A stretch of 32,865 nt of DNA from an uncultured Coriobacteriales bacterium (GCA_934654475.1 CAKUFZ010000020.1:1-32865); one strand, 5' to 3'; counted from the stretch's first letter, positions 23,864 through 32,615 are shown. Translations and numbers: made by a program. Notes: generated by a model from the letters alone, not told the origin.

Positions 23864-24715
23864 GTGGACCATATCAGCCAGGACAACGTTATCTCGCTTG
23901 CCGGGGTTGATTGGCAGCAGGCTTGGGAGTACGAGGATTCCCGGCGCGTGAGGCCTGCCGACGCTTCGCATTGGTCTGGCCGGGCCAAGAGCTACGGCGA
24001 GCACAGCCTGGGTGAATATGAGAGGACCTTCATCGAGCGTGCCCAGATCAAGCCCGGTCAAACAGTACTTGATTTCGGTTGCGGCATCGGTCTGCTTGCC
24101 ATTCCGCTTGCAAAGATGGGATGCAAGGTGATCGCGTGCGATTTCTCCGAGGGCATGCTTGCGATGCTGCGTGAGGGTGCCGCCGCGGCTGGTGTCTCCG
24201 ACTCAATCGATGCACGCCTGCTTGCCTGGGACGATGATTGGCAAGCTGCGGGCATTGAGCCTGATAGCGTCGATGTCGCCATCGCCTCACGTTCTATCTC
24301 CACGCACAATCTTTTGGGTGCACTCACCAAGCTCGACCGCACTGCCCGTGAACGCGCGTGCGTGACGGTGGCCGCTGGGTGTTCGCCCCGTCGCGACGAG
24401 CGCGCGTTTGCCGCGGTGGGCCGCACGCGCCCGCCCGTGGTCGATTACGCGTTTTGCACCAACATCTTGTTCCAACACGGGGCTTTCCCCGAGATTTCCT
24501 ACATCGTGACGCACAGTCGACCCGCATTCGCCGATCGCAACGAGGCCGTCGAGTCCCTGACCGACATGCTCGGCTCTTCGTTGACCTCGGACGAGCGGGT
24601 TGCCCTCGAAGCGTTTCTCGACGAGCACTATGCTGTCGACGAGCACGCCAAGCCTGGTCGGGCATATGCGTCTGACGAGCTGCGCGAGGTGCGTTGGGCT
24701 TTCATTTCTTGGTAG
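23864..24715 (+). CDS. Class I SAM-dependent methyltransferase
   Basis: The 283-residue protein has motif I VLDFGCGIGLLA (68-79) and the acidic residue of motif II in VIACDFSEGML, both typical of Rossmann-fold methyltransferases. A later VDVAIASRSIS occupies the motif IV position. The substrate is unknown. The GTG at 23864 lies six bases after the radical SAM stop, with GGAGGG and AAGG in front. Pairing with a radical SAM enzyme is a recurring arrangement in heme and cofactor metabolism, but the link here is inference. Confidence 0.85.
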   Translation: MDHISQDNVISLAGVDWQQAWEYEDSRRVRPADASHWSGRAKSYGEHSLGEYERTFIERAQIKPGQTVLDFGCGIGLLAIPLAKMGCKVIACDFSEGMLAMLREGAAAAGVSDSIDARLLAWDDDWQAAGIEPDSVDVAIASRSISTHNLLGALTKLDRTARERACVTVAAGCSPRRDERAFAAVGRTRPPVVDYAFCTNILFQHGAFPEISYIVTHSRPAFADRNEAVESLTDMLGSSLTSDERVALEAFLDEHYAVDEHAKPGRAYASDELREVRWAFISW

Positions 24716-24744
24716 CAACGGTTTTAACGGGATTAGGAGAGACT

Positions 24745-25209
24745 ATGGCAGAGCAAAAGCCGCTGGTTGGCATCATCATGGGTTCCAAGAGCGATATGCC
24801 TGCAATGGAGGCATGCACCAACCAGCTCGATGAGATGGGCGTTCCCTACGAGCTTGTTGTGTACAGCGCGCATCGTACTCCCATGCAGGTTCATGAGTGG
24901 GCAAGCACCGCAGCCGAGCGTGGCATGCGCGTCATCATCGCCGCTGCCGGCAAGGCCGCCGCGCTTCCGGGTGTTGTCGCTGCTGTGACCCCTCTGCCGG
25001 TCATCGGCGTCCCCATGAAGACGAGCGACCTGGGTGGCCTGGACTCCTTGCTTTCCATGGTGCAGATGCCTTCCGGCGTGCCTGTCGCCACGGTTGCCAT
25101 CGGCGGGGCAAAGAACGCCGCCATCCTTGCGGTGCAGGTCATGGGCGCTTCCGACCCTGCATGGCGCGACAAGATGGTTGAGTACAAGCGCGCGCTGGCG
25201 GAGGCATAA
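24745..25209 (+). CDS. purE: N5-carboxyaminoimidazole ribonucleotide mutase
   Basis: The 154-residue protein belongs to PurE, which converts N5-CAIR to CAIR in purine synthesis. GSKSDMPAME and SAHRTP (with the catalytic histidine) are intact, as is LPVIGVPM. The flexible loop that normally reads close to AGGAAHLPG instead reads AGKAAALPG, lacking the usual histidine. PurK is not in the window. The ATG at 24745 is preceded by AGGAGA; an upstream frame from 24694 lies inside the methyltransferase gene and is rejected. Confidence 0.92.
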   Translation: MAEQKPLVGIIMGSKSDMPAMEACTNQLDEMGVPYELVVYSAHRTPMQVHEWASTAAERGMRVIIAAAGKAAALPGVVAAVTPLPVIGVPMKTSDLGGLDSLLSMVQMPSGVPVATVAIGGAKNAAILAVQVMGASDPAWRDKMVEYKRALAEA

Positions 25210-25211
25210 GA

Positions 25212-27179
25212 ATGCGCCGTCTGCTCATGGGCAATCAGGCAATTGCGTTTGCGGCCCTCGAGGCCGGCGTGAACGTTGCCTGCGGATATCCCGGAACCCC
25301 CTCGACGGAGATTGTCGAGACCATCGCGCAGAACAATCCCCAAGGCCGGGTGCATGTCGAGTGGTCGTGCAACGAGAAGGCCGCCATGGAGCTTGCTGCC
25401 GGTGTGAGCTACTCGGGAGGTCGTGTCATCGTCACCTGCAAGCAGGTGGGCATGAATGTGGCCGCCGATCCGTTCATGTGCCTGTCATATGTGGGTACGC
25501 GCGGCGGTGTGGTCGTTGTCGTTGCCGACGATCCCGGTCCCATTTCCAGCCAGACCGAGCAGGACTCTCGTCAGTTCGCTCAGTTCGCCCATGTCCCCGT
25601 GCTTGATCCCGCCACGCCTGAAGAGGCGTATCTCATGACGAAGGCCGCCTTTGAGATCTCCGAGGCGCATCACCTTCCTGTCATTCTCCGTCCCACAACG
25701 CGTGTCGACCATGGCTGTGCGAGCATCGATGTGCCCGACGACATCTCGTCGCTTCCCCGCCATGAGATGGCCGGTTTTGTCAAATCACCCGATTTCGTCA
25801 TTTTCCCCTCTCTGTCCCGCGCTGCCCATGAGCGCATGACCCATGAGCTTGAGACCATCTCTCAGGAGTTTGCCTCAAGCGAGTTCAACAAGCTCGGCGA
25901 GTACGTGCGCGACGACTACGAGCTCTTTTTGGGCATAGCATGCTCCGGCGATTCGCGCGGTTATACGCTCGAGGCATTGGAGCGCCTGCAGGCTGCAGCT
26001 GCTGCGCAGGGTACCGAGCTGCCTTCGTACCGTTTGCTGCAGGTGGGAACGCCCTATCCTTTCCCCGAGCGTCTTGGCCGCGACTTCCTGCTCGGCCTGT
26101 CTGACGCCCTCGTCATTGAAGAGCTCGAGCCCGTCGTGGAGCGAAGCCTTCTCGAGATGACGGGCCCGGTTGCTGCCGATGCCTACATCACTTCGTGCCC
26201 CACAACCGTGCACGGCCGTCTTGATGGCACCACCCCGATTTGCGGCGAGTATTCTGCCGACATGCTTGTGCCGGTTATCGCCGAGTTCCTCGGTGTTTCC
26301 GAACTTGCCCAGGCGTGCCTGCCCGAAAGCGTCGAGGTTCCCGGCGATTTGGTGCCGCCTCGCCCGGCGGTTTTGTGTGCCGGATGCCCCCACAGGGCGT
26401 CGTTTACGGCTGTCAAAGAGGCTGCTCGCGGCAAGAACGTCGTATATAGCGGCGATATCGGCTGCTATACGCTGGGGTGCGCCAAACCGCTTCAGACGAC
26501 GGACACCTGCCTGTGCATGGGCGCCGGCGTGACGGTGGCCCAGGGCCTGCAGACTGCCGCCCATCTTGCCGGTGACGACGAGACGCTGCATGTTGGCTTC
26601 GTCGGCGACTCGACGTTCTTCGCCTCCGCCATGACGGGCCTGGCAAACGCCGTCTACAACCGCCATCGCATGGTGCTGTGCGTGCTTGACAACGCAACGA
26701 CGGCCATGACGGGTTCGCAGCCCCATCCGGGCACGGGTGTGACGCTCATGGGCACACGCTCGAAGCCCATCTCTATCGTTGAGGTTGCCCGTGCACTTGG
26801 ATGCGACATGGTCGAGGCGGTCGACCCGTTCGATCGCGCAGCCGCCGTTGAGGCTGCAAAGCGCGCTCTTTCCTGCGAAGGTGTGGCAGTGCTGGTGTTC
26901 CAAAGCCCGTGCGTGCAGCTTTTCAAGCCGCTCGAGCCCGTGTCGATCACATCTGACTGCCGCGGGTGCGGTCGATGCGTCCGCGCATTGGGATGCCCCG
27001 CACTCAGCATGAAAAAAGACGGCGATGGGGCGGCCTTCCGTGCCCATGTCGATCGCACATTGTGCTATGGATGCGACCTGTGCCTGGAGACTTGCGCGTT
27101 CGGCGCAATCGAGTCGCCTCGCGCGGGCATGTCCCCGGCTGAAGTCGATGCCATGAGAAGGGGTGCGGCTCGTGGATAA
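25212..27179 (+). CDS. iorA: Indolepyruvate ferredoxin oxidoreductase, alpha subunit
   Basis: The 655-residue subunit uses thiamine diphosphate and iron-sulfur clusters to oxidise aryl pyruvates (from Trp, Phe, Tyr) to aryl-acetyl-CoA, passing electrons to ferredoxin. It has N-terminal GYPGTPSTEIVE, the ThDP-binding half with SGDIGCYTLG and FVGDSTFFAS, and a C-terminal pair of cluster motifs: C-x2-C-x2-C-x4-CP and C-x2-C-x2-C-x3-C. It starts two bases after purE. The oxygen sensitivity of the family implies an anaerobe. Confidence 0.95.
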   Translation: MRRLLMGNQAIAFAALEAGVNVACGYPGTPSTEIVETIAQNNPQGRVHVEWSCNEKAAMELAAGVSYSGGRVIVTCKQVGMNVAADPFMCLSYVGTRGGVVVVVADDPGPISSQTEQDSRQFAQFAHVPVLDPATPEEAYLMTKAAFEISEAHHLPVILRPTTRVDHGCASIDVPDDISSLPRHEMAGFVKSPDFVIFPSLSRAAHERMTHELETISQEFASSEFNKLGEYVRDDYELFLGIACSGDSRGYTLEALERLQAAAAAQGTELPSYRLLQVGTPYPFPERLGRDFLLGLSDALVIEELEPVVERSLLEMTGPVAADAYITSCPTTVHGRLDGTTPICGEYSADMLVPVIAEFLGVSELAQACLPESVEVPGDLVPPRPAVLCAGCPHRASFTAVKEAARGKNVVYSGDIGCYTLGCAKPLQTTDTCLCMGAGVTVAQGLQTAAHLAGDDETLHVGFVGDSTFFASAMTGLANAVYNRHRMVLCVLDNATTAMTGSQPHPGTGVTLMGTRSKPISIVEVARALGCDMVEAVDPFDRAAAVEAAKRALSCEGVAVLVFQSPCVQLFKPLEPVSITSDCRGCGRCVRALGCPALSMKKDGDGAAFRAHVDRTLCYGCDLCLETCAFGAIESPRAGMSPAEVDAMRRGAARG

Positions 27180-27786
27180 CAGCAGGTTTTCGGAACCCTT
27201 TAACTGTCTTGTTGTAGGCGTGGGTGGCCAGGGCGTCGTTTTGGCGAGTCGCCTTGTTGCCGCTGCCTGCATGAAGGCGGGTGCGTTCGTGCGTACGGCG
27301 GAGACGATTGGCATGTCGCAGCGCGGCGGTTCTGTCGCCTCGCATGTGCGCGCCGCGTCAGATGACACTGCGCTGCCTTCAAGCCTTATCGAGACTGCGG
27401 GCGCCGATCTTGTCCTTTCGTTTGAGCCGGGCGAAGCGCTGCGTGCCTATGGGCGGCTCAAGCCCAGCGGTGCCTTAGTCTGTGCCAACAGGGCGGTTGT
27501 GCCCGCCTCGTCTTCAAACTATGACGGGTCGGCGCAGCTTGATTGGCTTCGCACGACGGTCGAGCCGCAGCGTCTTGCGATTGTCGACACCTCTGTGCTC
27601 GAACAAGAGGGCTTGAGCCCGAAATGCCTGAATGTCATGCTTCTGGGAGCGGCGATTGGCCTGGGCGCCCTTCCGTTTGACTCGGAAGCCCTTCTTGCGG
27701 CAATGAAGGAGCTCATGCGCCCCAATCTCGTTCCCATGAACGAAAAAGCCCTGGAACTGGGCACAAAACTGGCTATTCAACGCTGA
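27172..27786 (+). CDS. iorB: Indolepyruvate ferredoxin oxidoreductase, beta subunit
   Basis: The 204-residue subunit completes IorAB. It has the family glycine-rich VGVGGQGVVLASR and the ETIGMSQRGGSV segment. GTG at 27172 (VDNSRF) is chosen because GAGAAGGGG lies about eight bases upstream, giving an overlap of eight bases with iorA; the in-frame GTG at 27163 falls within that ribosome site. Overlap and order are typical of the complex. Confidence 0.93.
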   Translation: MDNSRFSEPFNCLVVGVGGQGVVLASRLVAAACMKAGAFVRTAETIGMSQRGGSVASHVRAASDDTALPSSLIETAGADLVLSFEPGEALRAYGRLKPSGALVCANRAVVPASSSNYDGSAQLDWLRTTVEPQRLAIVDTSVLEQEGLSPKCLNVMLLGAAIGLGALPFDSEALLAAMKELMRPNLVPMNEKALELGTKLAIQR

Positions 27787-27856
27787 TTGGCCCCTCTTTT
27801 AGTGGTATATGGGGATACAATCGGTCAAACGTATCTAAAGGTCACGGGAGCTTCTC

Positions 27857-29146
27857 ATGAATCCTGCCATCGTCATACCGAGCTACTGGTCTAACGAAGA
27901 GCGTCTCGGCGAGTCGGGCAGCGTCGCCTGCTACGACCATGCCACGCCCATCGATACACCTGCGCCCCAGCTTGCCGACTGCCTCAAGTCGCTTGAGCAA
28001 GTCGCCGGTCTGGGCAGCGTCGTCATCTTGGTCGTTGCCTTTCCCGACGTCGAGGAGCGTGCCGTCCATAGGGTGTCCGACATCGCTGCCGCCAGCGGTC
28101 TGCCTGACGTCGTCATTGTCGACAGCTTCAAGGCCGCCGGACTTCGTGACCAGTATGCGCACATGCTGCCTGCCGAGCTTTCCGGCGCAATCGGGCTTGT
28201 GGGCTATGGAGCCGTTCGCAACCTGGGCCTTCTTGCCTGCTGCGCTTTGGGGTGCGACGTCGCGGTGTTTATCGATGATGACGAAGTCGTCCTTGACCCC
28301 GAGTTCCTGGCACAGGCCGTGTATGGCTTGGGCGCGCAGCCTCGCACGGGAACGCCCGTCGTTGCCAAGTCGGGCTACTTCCTCGACCATCGCAACTCGG
28401 CTCTCGCCGATCGCCGTCGCGTGCACTTCTACGACCGCCACTGGTCCAAGCGCCTCGAGTTCAACGAGTGGATGACCCAGGCGCTGGCTGGCCCCAGGAT
28501 TTCGCGCAGCAACACGGTGTGCGGTGGCTGTTTCGCCGTTCATGCCGAGGCATTCACGCGCGTTGCCTTCGACGCGTGGATCACGCGCGGTGAAGACACC
28601 GACTACCTTATCGACCTGCGTGCCTATGGCCTGGACGTGTGGTTCGACAACAAGTGGCGCGTCCGCCATAACCCGCCGCGTCTGTCCGACCGAGCTTTCC
28701 GTTTCGAGCAAGACGTCTACCGTTGGATTTACACGCGTCGCAAGATCGAGGTCCTGAATTCCAACATCGACCTGCACAAAATCCTTCCTGAGCAGTTCAT
28801 GCCGTACCCGGGTCCTTGGATTGGTCCCGAGCTCGAGACGCGCATTCGCAAGACGGTCAACCTGCGCTCGATCTTCTCTCCCGAGCGCCGCGCCTACATG
28901 CAGATTCGCCGCACGTGGCGCAAGGATGCCTCCGCATACGCCGAGCAGAACTGCACCAACTACATGCGCTTTCAGACCCATTGGGCCGAGATTGCCGCCC
29001 TTGCCTGGCAAAACGAGGCTATGGCGTGCATGCTGCGCGGCCAGGGCATGCTGAATCCCACTGTCGCGGCGCATGTTGCGCAGGCTCGTGGTATGGACGT
29101 CGCGGATGAGTGCCCGGATCTGGTCATGGAAGAGACGCAGGAGTAA
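27857..29146 (+). CDS. GT-A-fold glycosyltransferase (family 2-like)
   Basis: The 429-residue cytoplasmic protein has a Rossmann-type N terminus (AIVIPSYW), a nucleotide/metal-binding motif FIDDDE (138-143) and a likely catalytic-site RGEDTDYLIDL (244-254), in the order seen in GT-A glycosyltransferases. No membrane segment is seen, unlike many cell-wall GT2 enzymes. Donor and acceptor are not evident. It is preceded by a GGGAG ribosome site and a 70-base gap after iorB containing TACAAT (27816-27821), possibly a -10 without a clear -35. Confidence 0.78.
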   Translation: MNPAIVIPSYWSNEERLGESGSVACYDHATPIDTPAPQLADCLKSLEQVAGLGSVVILVVAFPDVEERAVHRVSDIAAASGLPDVVIVDSFKAAGLRDQYAHMLPAELSGAIGLVGYGAVRNLGLLACCALGCDVAVFIDDDEVVLDPEFLAQAVYGLGAQPRTGTPVVAKSGYFLDHRNSALADRRRVHFYDRHWSKRLEFNEWMTQALAGPRISRSNTVCGGCFAVHAEAFTRVAFDAWITRGEDTDYLIDLRAYGLDVWFDNKWRVRHNPPRLSDRAFRFEQDVYRWIYTRRKIEVLNSNIDLHKILPEQFMPYPGPWIGPELETRIRKTVNLRSIFSPERRAYMQIRRTWRKDASAYAEQNCTNYMRFQTHWAEIAALAWQNEAMACMLRGQGMLNPTVAAHVAQARGMDVADECPDLVMEETQE

Positions 29147-29149
29147 CGC

Positions 29150-29959
29150 GTGTTTGGGTTCGACCTTCTCTCCTTGATTGCCATCTTGGCTTGCGGCGTG
29201 CTGGTGGGTGTGCTGTCCGCTATGTTCGGTATCGGCGGCGGCACCGTTATGGTTCCCCTTATTCACCTGGTGTTCGGGCAACCCGCTGCCGTCTCCTCTG
29301 GCACGTCGCTCTTTGCCATCCTGCCTACGTCCGTGTCGTCGATGATTGCGCGCTTGCACGACGGTACCATCAACTTCAAGGTCGGTCTCGCCATTGGCCT
29401 GGCGGGTGCGTGCTTCTCGCCATTGGGTGCCTATGCAGCCAAGGTGCTGCCCGGCGAGATTGCCATGGTGCTCACCGCGGTCTTTATTCTGTACTCGGCT
29501 TTCAACATGTATCGACGTGTATGGCGCACGCGTGCGGGGACATCTAAACCTGCCGGTGAGAAGATTGCCCGCTTGGCGTCGGCCCAAGGCCTGCGCTTGT
29601 ATGGCAGTGCTGCGCTGATGGGTGTCTTTGTCGGGTTCATCTCGGGGTATGTCGGTTTGGGAGGCGGCTTCATCGTCGTGCCGCTGCTCCAGTGGCTTTT
29701 TGGCTTCACCATGAAGCAGGCAAGCGGCACCTCTTTGGTGTCTGTTGCCATTTTTGCCGTGCCGAGCTTTGTCGCACACGCCATTCTCGGCAACGTTGCC
29801 TGGGTCATCGGTCTTTTGCTTATCGCTGGGTCGCTCTTTGGTTCGCGTTTGGGCGCTCAAATCATTCAGCGTGTCAATGACCGCATGCTGACGCTCCTTT
29901 TTGCCACGGTGCTCGTCATATCCGGAGTCATTCTTGCTGGTACTGAGTTTTTGGGGTAA
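29150..29959 (+). CDS. TauE/SafE (DUF81) family membrane permease
   Basis: The 269-residue protein has about eight membrane helices in two related halves: GIGGGTVMVPLIHL with SSGTSL, and GLGGGFIVVPLLQW with ASGTSL. This internal repeat marks the family, whose studied members move sulfonates, sulfite or other organic anions, often as exporters. The substrate here is unknown. GTG at 29150 has CAGGAG six bases before it and lies three bases after the glycosyltransferase stop, implying cotranscription. Confidence 0.9.
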   Translation: MFGFDLLSLIAILACGVLVGVLSAMFGIGGGTVMVPLIHLVFGQPAAVSSGTSLFAILPTSVSSMIARLHDGTINFKVGLAIGLAGACFSPLGAYAAKVLPGEIAMVLTAVFILYSAFNMYRRVWRTRAGTSKPAGEKIARLASAQGLRLYGSAALMGVFVGFISGYVGLGGGFIVVPLLQWLFGFTMKQASGTSLVSVAIFAVPSFVAHAILGNVAWVIGLLLIAGSLFGSRLGAQIIQRVNDRMLTLLFATVLVISGVILAGTEFLG

Positions 29960-29965
29960 GCGACT

Positions 29966-31294
29966 GTGAATAAGAAAAACGCCAAAGGCAACCTCAAAGT
30001 CCCTGCCTACGGGCGCAGTGCGTTCATTGAGACCGTGATTACCACGATCGTCGCCTTGCTCGTGCTTGTCCTCTTTTACTCGCTTTTGAGTGAGGAACCC
30101 AACATTCTCGTTGCCTCGGTGGCGCTTGCCGGTATGGTGACCGTCGCGTTTGCCATTATTCGCTCGTCTTTTTCTCCCGACAAGCTACGTGCTCAGCAAA
30201 CGAACAAGACTCTCAGCCTCGCCTCTCAGACACTTGTGTACATGCGCGGTGGCCTGTCGGAGCAGAACTGCCAGGAAGTGTGCAATATCTTGCTTCCCGA
30301 ATGTCAGGCTATGGCCGTTGCCATGACAGATGACAAACTTGTTTTGGGGTATGCCGGTGCGCATGCCGAAGCGTTCCCCATCGGTAGTGCCATTCACACG
30401 CCGGCCACCCATCGCGTGCTGGCCTCGCAGACAGTCGAGGTTTTTCGCAGCTCCGAGGCGTTTGCGTCTGCCTCGAACCCCCTTATTCCTGCCGGAATCG
30501 TGGCTCCGCTTGTGGTGCGCGGCGTTTCCGTGGGTACGCTCAAGCTGTATTACGAGTCCGACGTGCTCATCGACGAGACGCAGCGCGCCATTGCCGAGGG
30601 TCTGGCGCAGCTGCTTTCCACCCAGCTTTCAATCGCGGAGCTCGATCGACAGGTTGAGCTTGCAACCAAGGCGGAGCTGCAGGCCCTTCAGGCGCAGATC
30701 AACCCGCACTTCCTCTTCAACACCATCAACACCATCGCCTCGCTCATCCGCACCGATCCCACCCGCGCCCGTGTCCTGTTGCGCGAATTTGCGGCGTTTT
30801 ATCGACAGACGCTCGAAAACTCCAACGATCTCATCCCGCTCGATCGCGAGATGCAGCAGACGATGCGCTATTTCGCGTTTGAGCAGGCTCGTTTTGGCGC
30901 AGAGCGCGTGCGCCTCGAGGCGGATATTGACGATTTCGGCGATTTGCGCGTGCCGTCCTTTATCATCCAGCCCATCGTTGAGAACGCCGTAAACCACGCG
31001 ATGCCAGCAGAAGGCCAGCTCAACATTGATATTTCAATCGAGGAAGCTGGTGATGACGTCGTCATTACGGTCGCCGACGACGGTGTGGGCATGAGCGAAG
31101 AGCAGGCTCGTCGCCTTCTGCAGAATGCATCGGCGTCCGAAAAGGGCACGGGTATCGCGCTAAAAAATGTCGACGCGCGCTTGCGTGCGGTGTTCGGGCC
31201 GGGTTCAGGAGTGAGCGTCCGCTCGCAGATTGGCAAAGGCACACAGGTTACATTGCTTCTTGTTGGCGCAAATGTTGCGGAAATCGAAGAATAA
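29966..31294 (+). CDS. LytS-type sensor histidine kinase
   Basis: The 442-residue protein has two N-terminal membrane helices (about 20-41 and 45-66), a GAF-like domain (about 90-225), a short coiled coil and a His_kinase domain with the phosphorylation site QINPHFLFNTINTI (His248). The ATPase shows the N box IVENAVNHAM and G box DDGVGM. The short loop between the helices leaves little periplasmic sensing surface, so the GAF-like part or the membrane may sense the signal. GTG start at 29966, six bases after the permease. It pairs with the LytTR regulator downstream. Confidence 0.92.
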   Translation: MNKKNAKGNLKVPAYGRSAFIETVITTIVALLVLVLFYSLLSEEPNILVASVALAGMVTVAFAIIRSSFSPDKLRAQQTNKTLSLASQTLVYMRGGLSEQNCQEVCNILLPECQAMAVAMTDDKLVLGYAGAHAEAFPIGSAIHTPATHRVLASQTVEVFRSSEAFASASNPLIPAGIVAPLVVRGVSVGTLKLYYESDVLIDETQRAIAEGLAQLLSTQLSIAELDRQVELATKAELQALQAQINPHFLFNTINTIASLIRTDPTRARVLLREFAAFYRQTLENSNDLIPLDREMQQTMRYFAFEQARFGAERVRLEADIDDFGDLRVPSFIIQPIVENAVNHAMPAEGQLNIDISIEEAGDDVVITVADDGVGMSEEQARRLLQNASASEKGTGIALKNVDARLRAVFGPGSGVSVRSQIGKGTQVTLLLVGANVAEIEE

Positions 31295-31380
31295 GGCCAA
31301 ACATTGGTTACAATGCGGCTGATAGCAACGACTGAGCAGCCGGTCCGAAGATGTCACTGGCGCAGTGGAGAGAGGTACGT

Positions 31381-32094
31381 ATGTTGAGGGCAATGATCGT
31401 CGACGATGAGGCACCGGCTCGCAGCGAACTTGCATTCCTGCTTGAGGAGATCGGTGACGTCGAGATTGCAGTCGAGGCCGACAATGTGCGCAAGGCTATC
31501 GAAAGCCTGAAGGAGCATCGTTGTGACGTCGTCTTCCTCGACATCAACATGCCCGGTGTCAATGGCATGCAGTTTGCTGAAGCTCTCAGCAAGCTGAAGA
31601 ATCCCCCTGCTGTCGTCTTCGTGACTGCTTACAGCGAGTATGGTGCCGACGCCTTTGGCGTCAATGCCATCGACTATCTCGTCAAGCCTGTCGAGACCGA
31701 TCGTCTGCGCCAAGCTGTCGACAAGGTTCGCGTACAGTGCGGCCAGGCCACGAAGAAGCCTGCCGTTGAGCGCATCCCCGTGGAGAAGGGCGGCAAGAAG
31801 GTACTCGTTCCCATCGACAAGATTCGTTATGTCATGGCAAAGGACGACTATTCCTGCCTGTACACCGACGATGACCACTATCTGTCCACCATCAGCCTCG
31901 CCCAGCTTGAGAGCCGTCTGTCTTCCGCGAACTTCTTCCGTGTGCACAGGCGTTACATCGTGAACCTGTCTCATGTGAGCGAGGTCGAGAGCGTCTCGGG
32001 CGGAACGCTGCTGCTTACCATGCGCGACGATGGGGAGAAGATTCCTGTTTCGCGTCGCAGGGTTGCGGCGCTCAAAAAGGTCCTCAAGTTCTAG
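31381..32094 (+). CDS. LytTR-family response regulator
   Basis: The 237-residue regulator has a receiver domain with acidic Asp8/Asp9, phospho-acceptor Asp54, Thr82 and Lys102. A LytTR DNA-binding domain (about 140-237) follows, including FFRVHRRYIVNLSHV. It is the cognate partner of the LytS-type kinase immediately upstream. The ATG at 31381 is preceded by GAGAGAGG; a longer frame from 31351 is rejected. The 86-base gap after the kinase contains TACAAT (31309-31314), so a second promoter is possible. Confidence 0.93.
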   Translation: MLRAMIVDDEAPARSELAFLLEEIGDVEIAVEADNVRKAIESLKEHRCDVVFLDINMPGVNGMQFAEALSKLKNPPAVVFVTAYSEYGADAFGVNAIDYLVKPVETDRLRQAVDKVRVQCGQATKKPAVERIPVEKGGKKVLVPIDKIRYVMAKDDYSCLYTDDDHYLSTISLAQLESRLSSANFFRVHRRYIVNLSHVSEVESVSGGTLLLTMRDDGEKIPVSRRRVAALKKVLKF

Positions 32095-32111
32095 CGTTGG
32101 CGGAAGTCATC

Positions 32112-32615
32112 GTGAACATCGAGAAACACATTCATCCAAACGCCCAGGGCCAGGTGGTCCTGGGCGTTTTGTCTGATACGCACGGCTCACTGAGCGCGGA
32201 GGCTTTCCGAGCTCTAGCCGACATGGACCCGCAGCTCATCTTGCACGCTGGCGATATTTGCGGCCAAGACATCTTGCCCCAGCTTGAGATGCTTGCGCCT
32301 GTCGTGGCGGTCTTGGGCAACAACGATTACTTCGGGGAGTACGGCTCTTCGGTTACGTCTCGCGCCGACCTCGATATATGCGGCATTTCAATTACCATGA
32401 CCCATATACCGTCACGCCTGTTAATGGGCACGGCGCGTCTGGGTGTTTGCGGACATACCCATGTTCCACGCATCGAACAGATGGGGGCCATGACCATTCT
32501 CAATCCTGGATCAGTGACGCGCCCTCGGTCTCAAGAGGGACCGACCATTGCACGGGTGGTTCTTGAGGAGAACTATATACGTCAGATTGAAATCATCCCC
32601 ATCATGAAGAGATAA
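32112..32615 (+). CDS. YfcE-like metallophosphoesterase
   Basis: The 167-residue protein (as given) belongs to the calcineurin-like phosphoesterases, which cleave phosphodiesters with two metal ions. The motifs are SDTHGS, HAGDICG, LGNND, the shortened TH in MTHIPSRL, and GHTHVP; NPGSVTRPRS closes the fold, as in YfcE/MJ0936. The start is uncertain: TTG 32097 (172 residues), GTG 32112, or GTG 32154, which would begin directly at VVLGVLSDTHG and give 153 residues. A terminator-like hairpin lies at 32138-32170 within the first part of the longer forms. Family members usually begin two to five residues before the first motif, favouring 32154. Confidence 0.85.
   Translation: MNIEKHIHPNAQGQVVLGVLSDTHGSLSAEAFRALADMDPQLILHAGDICGQDILPQLEMLAPVVAVLGNNDYFGEYGSSVTSRADLDICGISITMTHIPSRLLMGTARLGVCGHTHVPRIEQMGAMTILNPGSVTRPRSQEGPTIARVVLEENYIRQIEIIPIMKR
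32138..32170 (+). terminator. Terminator-like hairpin at the phosphoesterase 5' end
   Basis: AAACGCCCAGG (32138-32148) pairs perfectly with CCTGGGCGTTT (32159-32169) over a ten-base loop, followed by a short T run. It lies 44 bases after the LytTR stop and may end the purE-to-LytTR transcript. Confidence 0.65.

Noticed and set aside
27842..29860. Minus-strand open frame of 672 codons opposite the glycosyltransferase and TauE genes
   Set aside because: It covers two plus-strand genes with clear family motifs and proper ribosome sites; the minus frame has no motif.
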